Shown one piece after another: positions 6,713-10,944 of a stretch of 10,944 bases of DNA (positions within the stretch are counted from its first letter, which is position 1; every line of letters starts with the position of its first letter). The stretch lies in contig DRGT01000156.1 in NCBI GenBank assembly GCA_011055585.1, forward strand, positions 1 to 10,944, in the 5' to 3' direction. Under the pieces are notes generated by a model. That model worked only from the letters and a program-made list of their open reading frames with translations. It searched no databases and had not been told where the DNA came from. Both the position numbers and the translations under genes were made by a program. The stretch comes from Candidatus Nitrosopumilus sp. GTDB taxonomy: Archaea; Thermoproteota; Nitrososphaeria; Nitrososphaerales; Nitrosopumilaceae.

Positions 6713-6997
6713 ATGGGTTTAACACAGTTACCACTAGAAACCATTGAAAAGGAACTCAAAGAGATGCCTGGATGGGCAATAGTTGAGGGAAAATTACACA
6801 AGGAATTTCAATTTGATGATTTTAATCAAGCATTTGGTTTTATGACAAGAGCAGCAATGCATATTGAAAAAATGAATCACCATCCAGAGTGGTTTAATGT
6901 GTACAACAAACTTTCCGTAGATCTGACAACTCATGATGCGGGTGGAATAACAGAAAACGACATTAAACTTGGAAAAATTCTAAATTCTTTACTATAG
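6713..6997 (+). CDS. Pterin-4a-carbinolamine dehydratase (PCD/DCoH family)
   Basis: The family dehydrates 4a-hydroxytetrahydropterin to quinonoid dihydropterin; in prokaryotes some members have been linked to other pterin or cofactor roles. From the ATG at 6713 the protein has 94 residues, the usual length. The family core is complete: [16 protein letters not shown] (52-67) with the paired histidines H56 and H57 followed by Pro, then [10 protein letters not shown] (71-80) with the third histidine H74, and D83. MPGW (18-21) and the F-x-F-x-D-F-x-x-A-F-x-F stretch (32-43) also fit. A longer form from TTG 6689 is unlikely given the promoter position. It stands just before a PTPS-type gene, so a shared pterin substrate is plausible. 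I see no phenylalanine hydroxylase in the window, so the physiological partner is unknown. Confidence 0.92.
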   Translation: MGLTQLPLETIEKELKEMPGWAIVEGKLHKEFQFDDFNQAFGFMTRAAMHIEKMNHHPEWFNVYNKLSVDLTTHDAGGITENDIKLGKILNSLL

Positions 6998-7006
6998 GAA
7001 ACCACG

Positions 7007-7016
7007 TTTTATATAC
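7007..7016 (+). promoter_or_regulatory. TATA-like box of the PTPS-fusion/valS unit
   Basis: TTTTATATAC is the strongest TATA-like match in the window. It is centred 27 bases before the ATG at 7039, which fits a leaderless transcript. It starts only 10 bases after the PCD gene stop, so the PTPS-valS pair probably has its own promoter rather than depending on PCD. Confidence 0.6.
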
Positions 7017-7038
7017 AGAATCAAGGCAGGTTTTTCAA

Positions 7039-7857
7039 ATGGTTTCTAATCCAGCACTTTTAGATTCAGATTTTAGATATATTGACAAAAATGGTAAGAT
7101 GCTAAAAACTAGGACGGAGCTTTCAATCTCCCAAATGCTTTCATTTTTGGGTTTAAGCTATGAATACCAACAAAAAATATCTTTACCAAATGGGAAAACA
7201 GTAACTGTTGATTTTAAAACTGAGCGGGGATTAATTGAAGTAATTGATAGTGAAAGCGACATAGCTAAATACAAAGAAATCAAGGAACTCTTGCCAGAAA
7301 CCAAAATTATGGCAATAGGTCATCCAAAGTATGCAGCAAAAATTAAGGAACTCAGTGAAGTTGTTTTTTACGACAAAGATCCACAAACAGGTTCAATTTT
7401 CATGGAAGATCCTTCATTTTCTTTTGATTACGCGCATATTTTGCCGTTGGTAGAAAAATGTTCTATCCTTCATGGCCATACATCGACAGTAATGGTTGAG
7501 TTAGTAGGTCAAATGACAAATAATTTGTTACTTGATTTTGCTGATGCAAAAAGAATTATCAAAGATTCAATTGCAGTTTTAGATCATAAATTTTTCATTA
7601 ACAGAAAATATCTAAAACAAGAAGACAAGTCCCATTATAAAATTGTATTTGAAGGACCAAAAGGAATGTTTGACTTGCAAGTACCAAAGGACACAACCTA
7701 CCTTTTAGAAGGCGAAGCTACTGTTGAGAATCTTTCAACAGAACTAATTAAAATTCTCGTACCAAAAATGCCAAAAAACATTGAAGCAGTAGGTGTGTAT
7801 GTTTATGAAGGTTACAATAAAGGCGCACATATTCTTTCCAAATTGTCTAAAGTTTAG
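7039..7857 (+). CDS. PTPS/QueD-family enzyme with N-terminal nuclease-fold-like domain
   Basis: The C-terminal half (about 125-272) is a 6-pyruvoyl-tetrahydropterin synthase/QueD domain, acting on 7,8-dihydroneopterin triphosphate. Zinc ligands H133 (FDYAH), H145 and H147 (HGH) are present, with C141 at C-x3-HGH spacing as in QueD-type enzymes, the D182-H183 pair in VLDHKFF, E230 in ATVEN and E257 in YVYEGYNKG. The active site therefore looks intact. QueD-type activity would give carboxytetrahydropterin for 7-deazaguanine (archaeosine) synthesis; a pterin role is the alternative. The N-terminal 115 residues are not part of a normal PTPS (about 120-150 residues). They show E27 in TELSISQMLSFLGLSYEYQQKI, D58 in VTVDF and E67 in GLIEVID followed by a KYKEIKELLP helix, resembling a PD-(D/E)xK fold that lacks the usual Lys. 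The start is ATG 7039, fixed by the TATA box. valS follows after 3 bases. Confidence 0.88.
   Translation: MVSNPALLDSDFRYIDKNGKMLKTRTELSISQMLSFLGLSYEYQQKISLPNGKTVTVDFKTERGLIEVIDSESDIAKYKEIKELLPETKIMAIGHPKYAAKIKELSEVVFYDKDPQTGSIFMEDPSFSFDYAHILPLVEKCSILHGHTSTVMVELVGQMTNNLLLDFADAKRIIKDSIAVLDHKFFINRKYLKQEDKSHYKIVFEGPKGMFDLQVPKDTTYLLEGEATVENLSTELIKILVPKMPKNIEAVGVYVYEGYNKGAHILSKLSKV
7105..7380 (+). other. PD-(D/E)xK-like N-terminal domain of the PTPS fusion
   Basis: Residues about 23-114 have the order helix with Glu (E27), strand pair, D58, strand with E67, helix (78-86), strand (IMAIG), helix, strand (VVFYD). This is the arrangement of restriction-endonuclease-like domains. Position 69, where Lys is expected after E67, is Ile, so catalysis is doubtful and a binding role is more likely. 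The domain assignment is an inference from pattern and not from a database match. Confidence 0.45.
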
Positions 7858-7860
7858 GAA

Positions 7861-10179
7861 ATGGAACCAAAAATTCAAGAGAGGGCTTGGAACCCTGAGC
7901 TAGAATTACAAATTCTCAAACAATGGGAAGGTGCTCACCTTTATGATTTCAATCCACAGGAAAATAATTTTACAATAGATACACCACCTCCTTATCCATC
8001 AGGACGACCTTGGCACATTGGTGCAGCAGCTCACTATGCACAAATTGATATGATAGCTAGGACTGCCCGTATGGCAGGAAAAAATGTTTATTTTCCAATT
8101 GGAATTGATCGAAATGGCTTACCTGTAGAACTTTACACTGAAAAAAAACACGGAATTAGAATGCGAGAAGTTGAACGTGAAAAATTTTTAGAACTCTGTA
8201 AAGAGGCACTAGATGATCTCGAAGCCGAAATGATTCAGATCATGAAATCATTAGGAATTAGTGGAGATTTTGATAATTACTATAGAACAGATTCAGAAGA
8301 ATACAGAAGCTTAACTCAGGCAACCTTTATCGAATTATGGAAAAAGGGACTAGTATATCTTGCAAATAGACCAAATAATTACGATTGGGTTTCAGGAACA
8401 ACGATTGCAGATGCCGAAATTACCTACCTAGATCTTAATACAAAACTTGTTTACATGAAATTTAGTGTAAAGGATTCCCAAGAATTCATAATTATTGCAA
8501 GCACACGACCTGAACTGCTTTGTGCATGTAAGACAATTATTGTTAATCCTGAAGATCAGAGATACTCCAAATTAGTTGGAAAAAAAGTAATTGTTCCAAT
8601 CTCTAATCAAGAGATAGAAATTAAAACACATCACTCTGCAAAACAAGAATTTGGTTCTGGAGCTGTAATGGTTTGTAGTTATGGTGACCAAAACGATGTT
8701 GCATTGTTTAGGGAATTGAAATTAGAAGAAGTAATTGCAATTGGTCTTGATGGTAGGATGACAGAAGTTGCTGGTAACTATGCAGGACTCAAACCAAAAC
8801 AAGCTAGAGCAAAGATTATTGAAGATTTGGAAAATGGGGGATTTGTTGAAAAAATTGAAGAGGTTGCACATCGTACACCTGTTTCAGAAAGAAGTAAGAA
8901 TCCTGTAGAAATTATTCCAATGGAAGAGTATTACCTAAAACAAATGGATGTAATTCCGAAAATGCAAGAGTTAGGTTCAAAAATTAAATTCTATCCTGAA
9001 ATGCACAAACAAATTCTAATGAATTGGATAGAATCAATTAATATTGACTGGCCAATTTCGCGAAGAAGATTTTATGGAACTGAAATTCCAATTTGGTATT
9101 GTAAAAAATGTTCTGAAGCACACTTGCCAGAACCTGGAAAATATTATCAACCTTGGAAAGACAAGTGTCCATTTAGTAAATGTACTAAATGTGGTGCATC
9201 AGAGTTTGTTGGTGAAGAAAGAACATTTGATACGTGGATGGATTCTAGTATTTCTCCACTATTTGTAACAAAATATACTAAAGACCAAGAGTTTTTCAAA
9301 AAAACTTATCCCACTACATTAAGACCACAAGCAAAAGACATTGTTAGAACATGGCTCTACTATACTCTTCTTAGATGTGAACAGCTTACAGGAGAAAAAC
9401 CCTGGTCTGAAGCTTGGATTATGGGATATGGGCTAGATGAAAAAGGAATGAAGATGAGCAAAAGCAAGGGAAATGCCTTGGATCCCCTTCCAATCATTCA
9501 AAAATTAGGTGCAGATACTTTCAGGTTCTGGAGTGCTAGTGAAATTAATCATGGTTATGATTTTAGATGTTCTGAACTAAAAATCGAGGCAACAAAAAAG
9601 TTTCTAAGCAAACTATGGAATGTTTCTCGTTTTCTTTCGAGTTTTCCAGTAATAGAGTCAGGGAATCAAAACAAAACAGACCAATGGATATTATCTGAAC
9701 TTCAAAAACTGGTTTCTGAATGTAAAAAGGGTTTTGATGAATACAACTTTTTTGTTCCTGCTGTAGCAATTAGAGAGTTTACTTGGAATCTTTTTGCAGC
9801 TCACTATATTGAAATGGTCAAGGCTAGAGCCTATGGAATTGGTTTTTCTGAAGAGGAAAAAAATGGAGCAATATCCACATTACACAAAACATTGTCAACT
9901 ATTTTGAAATTATTAGCCCCAATTACTCCGTTTATCTCTGACCATCTTTGGCAAACTTTGTATTCAAAAAACAGTATACATAAAGAAAGTCAAGTAAAAC
10001 AAGAGCAGGTTGAAGACATGGGGAAATTTACCAAAGAACTTGTAGAATTTAATTCCAAAGTGTGGAATGAAAAGAAGGACAAGAATTTATCATTAAAAGA
10101 TTCAATTTCAATTTCTATTCCTGAAAATTTAGATTTGTTTAAAAAAGATCTCAAAGCCATGCACAATATTCATGACTAA
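7861..10179 (+). CDS. valS: Valyl-tRNA synthetase, archaeal type
   Basis: ValRS is a class I synthetase that attaches valine to tRNA-Val and hydrolyses mischarged threonyl-tRNA. Motifs in order are the PPPYPSGRPWHIG nucleotide site (42-54, where HIGH reads HIGA), the inserted CP1 editing domain (about 185-345, with ASTRPELL and GSGAVMVCSYGDQNDV), the NIDWPISRRRFYGTEIPIWYCKKC block (394-417), a cysteine cluster (C414, C417, C436, C441, C444) that probably binds zinc, TFDTWMDSSISPL (455-467), which separates archaeal ValRS from LeuRS and IleRS, KMSKS (531-535), and a helical anticodon-binding domain (about 605-700). At 772 residues it is shorter than the 860-880 common elsewhere, and the C-terminal coiled-coil arm is short or missing. 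The ATG follows the PTPS-fusion stop after 3 bases (GAA), so co-transcription is likely. Confidence 0.96.
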   Translation: MEPKIQERAWNPELELQILKQWEGAHLYDFNPQENNFTIDTPPPYPSGRPWHIGAAAHYAQIDMIARTARMAGKNVYFPIGIDRNGLPVELYTEKKHGIRMREVEREKFLELCKEALDDLEAEMIQIMKSLGISGDFDNYYRTDSEEYRSLTQATFIELWKKGLVYLANRPNNYDWVSGTTIADAEITYLDLNTKLVYMKFSVKDSQEFIIIASTRPELLCACKTIIVNPEDQRYSKLVGKKVIVPISNQEIEIKTHHSAKQEFGSGAVMVCSYGDQNDVALFRELKLEEVIAIGLDGRMTEVAGNYAGLKPKQARAKIIEDLENGGFVEKIEEVAHRTPVSERSKNPVEIIPMEEYYLKQMDVIPKMQELGSKIKFYPEMHKQILMNWIESINIDWPISRRRFYGTEIPIWYCKKCSEAHLPEPGKYYQPWKDKCPFSKCTKCGASEFVGEERTFDTWMDSSISPLFVTKYTKDQEFFKKTYPTTLRPQAKDIVRTWLYYTLLRCEQLTGEKPWSEAWIMGYGLDEKGMKMSKSKGNALDPLPIIQKLGADTFRFWSASEINHGYDFRCSELKIEATKKFLSKLWNVSRFLSSFPVIESGNQNKTDQWILSELQKLVSECKKGFDEYNFFVPAVAIREFTWNLFAAHYIEMVKARAYGIGFSEEEKNGAISTLHKTLSTILKLLAPITPFISDHLWQTLYSKNSIHKESQVKQEQVEDMGKFTKELVEFNSKVWNEKKDKNLSLKDSISISIPENLDLFKKDLKAMHNIHD

Positions 10180-10202
10180 ATTTTTTGTAAGAAAAATCTA
10201 AT
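10180..10202. terminator. Bidirectional T-tract terminator between convergent genes
   Basis: The 23-base gap between valS and the opposing secreted-protein gene has six T on the plus strand (10181-10186) and five A (10192-10196), which read as T on the minus strand. Each tract lies within a few bases of the stop codon it would serve. There is no hairpin, as expected for archaeal T-tract termination. Confidence 0.45.
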
Positions 10203-10928
10203 TTAGATTTGCATTATTCCTTCAGTGATTAAAAATTGAATACCTGAAACAAAATCAGAATCTCCAATTCTTCCTTCTGCCCACCAACCAGCATTGTTTT
10301 TAATCCATGCGGGAATTGGTTGTGAACTACCACTACCAGATTCTGTTGGTGGTATAGTCATGATATCTTCAGTTATTAAAAATTGAATACCTGAAACAAA
10401 ATCAGAATCTCCAATTCTTCCTTCTGCCCACCAACCAGCATTGTTTTTAATCCATGCGGGAATTTCAATTTCTTCTGGTTCAGGTTCTGGTTGTAAAATT
10501 AATTCTTCTAATTCAACTTCTAAGGCATCTGTTCCAATTATTTCGATCAGAGTATCACCTAGAAAAAATGGAATTAGAATAGTTCTTCTATCTGCTCCAT
10601 TTGTTATCTCTAAGTATTCTGTTTCAAATCCCTCAACAATTACAAAAAAGATATCATCCTGTTGTTCAAATTTTGCATCTAAAAGCTCTCTTGGGAAAGA
10701 AATTTCCAAAATTCCATCTTCTGTAGAATTAATTTCTACGATTAATTCAATAAAATCAGGATCAAGCAGAATGTTTGAGACAGTCCCACCTACAACATCA
10801 AACTCTACTTGGTAGTTCTCCACAGTCATAGTTTCAGCTGCAGCAGTGGGAATTACAACTGCAAATAATGATAACGTCAGAAGAACAAATGCTAAAGATT
10901 TCTTTGCCTCCAATTCTTCAAAACTCAT
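10203..10928 (-). CDS. Secreted protein with two near-identical IPxWIKN repeats
   Basis: A hydrophobic segment (SLAFVLLTLSLFAVVIPTAAA, residues 11-31) followed by A-x-A indicates a signal peptide. Residues about 34-140 are strand-rich and acidic (VEFDVVGGTVSNILLDPDF, LEISFPRELLD), a beta-sandwich-like region. A PEPEPEE linker leads to two copies of IPAWIKNNAGWWAEGRIGDS... at 156-190 and 205-239, joined by a Gly/Ser/Pro linker. The copies differ only at one residue in the last few positions (D/G before IM). No C-terminal membrane anchor follows. I list the ATG at 10928, but a TTG at 10913 (MEAKKSLAF...) gives a cleaner basic N-region and lies about 24 bases from the TATA-like box, so it may be the real start. 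The function is unknown; the repeats may bind wall or S-layer material (inference). Confidence 0.87.
   Translation of the reverse strand: MSFEELEAKKSLAFVLLTLSLFAVVIPTAAAETMTVENYQVEFDVVGGTVSNILLDPDFIELIVEINSTEDGILEISFPRELLDAKFEQQDDIFFVIVEGFETEYLEITNGADRRTILIPFFLGDTLIEIIGTDALEVELEELILQPEPEPEEIEIPAWIKNNAGWWAEGRIGDSDFVSGIQFLITEDIMTIPPTESGSGSSQPIPAWIKNNAGWWAEGRIGDSDFVSGIQFLITEGIMQI
10220..10317 (-). repeat. 98-base direct repeat, copy encoding the C-terminal IPxW unit
   Basis: This copy matches 10367-10464 at an offset of 147 bases (49 codons) with one difference (G at 10227 against T at 10374). The 90 bases from 10228 to 10317 are identical. It encodes the C-terminal IPAWIKN repeat. Confidence 0.95.
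10367..10464 (-). repeat. 98-base direct repeat, copy encoding the first IPxW unit
   Basis: This is the partner of 10220-10317. The identity includes third codon positions, so it reflects recent duplication or gene conversion and not only protein-level constraint. The linker between the copies (10318-10366) is not repeated. Confidence 0.95.
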
Positions 10929-10930
10929 TT

Positions 10931-10942
10931 TTATTATTAAAA
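10931..10942 (-). promoter_or_regulatory. TATA-like box of the last secreted-protein gene
   Basis: On the minus strand TTTTAATAATAA is centred about 24 bases before the TTG at 10913, but only about 9 bases before the ATG at 10928. If this is the promoter, translation starts at the TTG. The window ends at 10944, so a box further upstream that would suit the ATG cannot be excluded. Confidence 0.35.
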
Positions 10943-10944
10943 AG

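Noticed and set aside
6689..6713. Eight-residue extension of the pterin dehydratase from TTG 6689
   Set aside because: It overlaps the predicted TATA-like box, and the ATG at 6713 gives the standard 94-residue length.
9044..9268. Second plus-strand frame inside valS with several Cys
   Set aside because: It coincides with the zinc-binding part of ValRS in another frame and has no independent start signal.
10220..10464. Direct repeats considered as a CRISPR or mobile-element remnant
   Set aside because: There are only two copies, both in frame within one gene and encoding a protein domain; no spacer array, terminal inverted repeats or target duplication are seen.
10441..10815. Plus-strand 124-residue frame opposite the last gene
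   Set aside because: It is antisense to the signal-peptide protein; its Ser-rich composition mirrors the acidic codons of the real gene.

Overview
The window looks like an AT-rich archaeal chromosome, most probably a marine ammonia-oxidising thaumarchaeon (Nitrososphaerota, Nitrosopumilus-like). The grounds are archaeal forms of ribosomal protein S11, RtcB, PDCD5-family protein and valyl-tRNA synthetase. In addition there are two secreted proteins carrying IPxWIKN...WW repeats, which I associate with this phylum, plus compact gene packing and TATA-like boxes about 24-28 bases before many start codons. The assignment is an inference from protein character; no rRNA gene is present.

Layout. 1-808 (+): 3' part of a thiamine-monophosphate kinase gene (thiL), cut by the window edge. 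842-1381 (+): ribosomal protein S11 with a long charged N-terminal extension. 1378-3562 (-): a tightly coupled operon read as rtcB, PDCD5-family gene, then an unrecognised 105-residue protein; successive genes overlap by ATGA. 3648-4376 (-): secreted or surface protein with one diverged IPxW repeat. 4529-5890 (+): adenylosuccinate lyase (purB). 5883-6638 (-): stand-alone asparagine-synthase-type ATP-pyrophosphatase without a glutaminase domain. 6713-6997 (+): pterin-4a-carbinolamine dehydratase. 7039-7857 (+): a PTPS/QueD-type enzyme fused to an N-terminal domain that resembles a degenerate PD-(D/E)xK nuclease fold. 7861-10179 (+): valS, 3 bases after the previous gene. 10203-10928 (-): secreted protein ending in two almost identical IPxW repeats.

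How the genes relate. Most are housekeeping: translation (S11, ValRS), RNA ligation or repair (RtcB), purine synthesis (PurB), thiamine diphosphate synthesis (ThiL), amide transfer (AsnB-like) and pterin or deazapurine chemistry (the PCD and PTPS neighbours). I see no mobile element, CRISPR array, tRNA or rRNA, and no obvious defence island. No stretch without a gene exceeds about 150 bases. The largest gap (4377-4528) is a divergent promoter region.

The best leads for something new are four: the nuclease-like/PTPS fusion, the near-identical 98-base duplication in the last gene, the rtcB-PDCD5-unknown operon, and the regular TATA-to-start spacing. That spacing points to leaderless transcription with several TTG starts. 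I do not see convincing evidence of a wholly undescribed multi-gene system.
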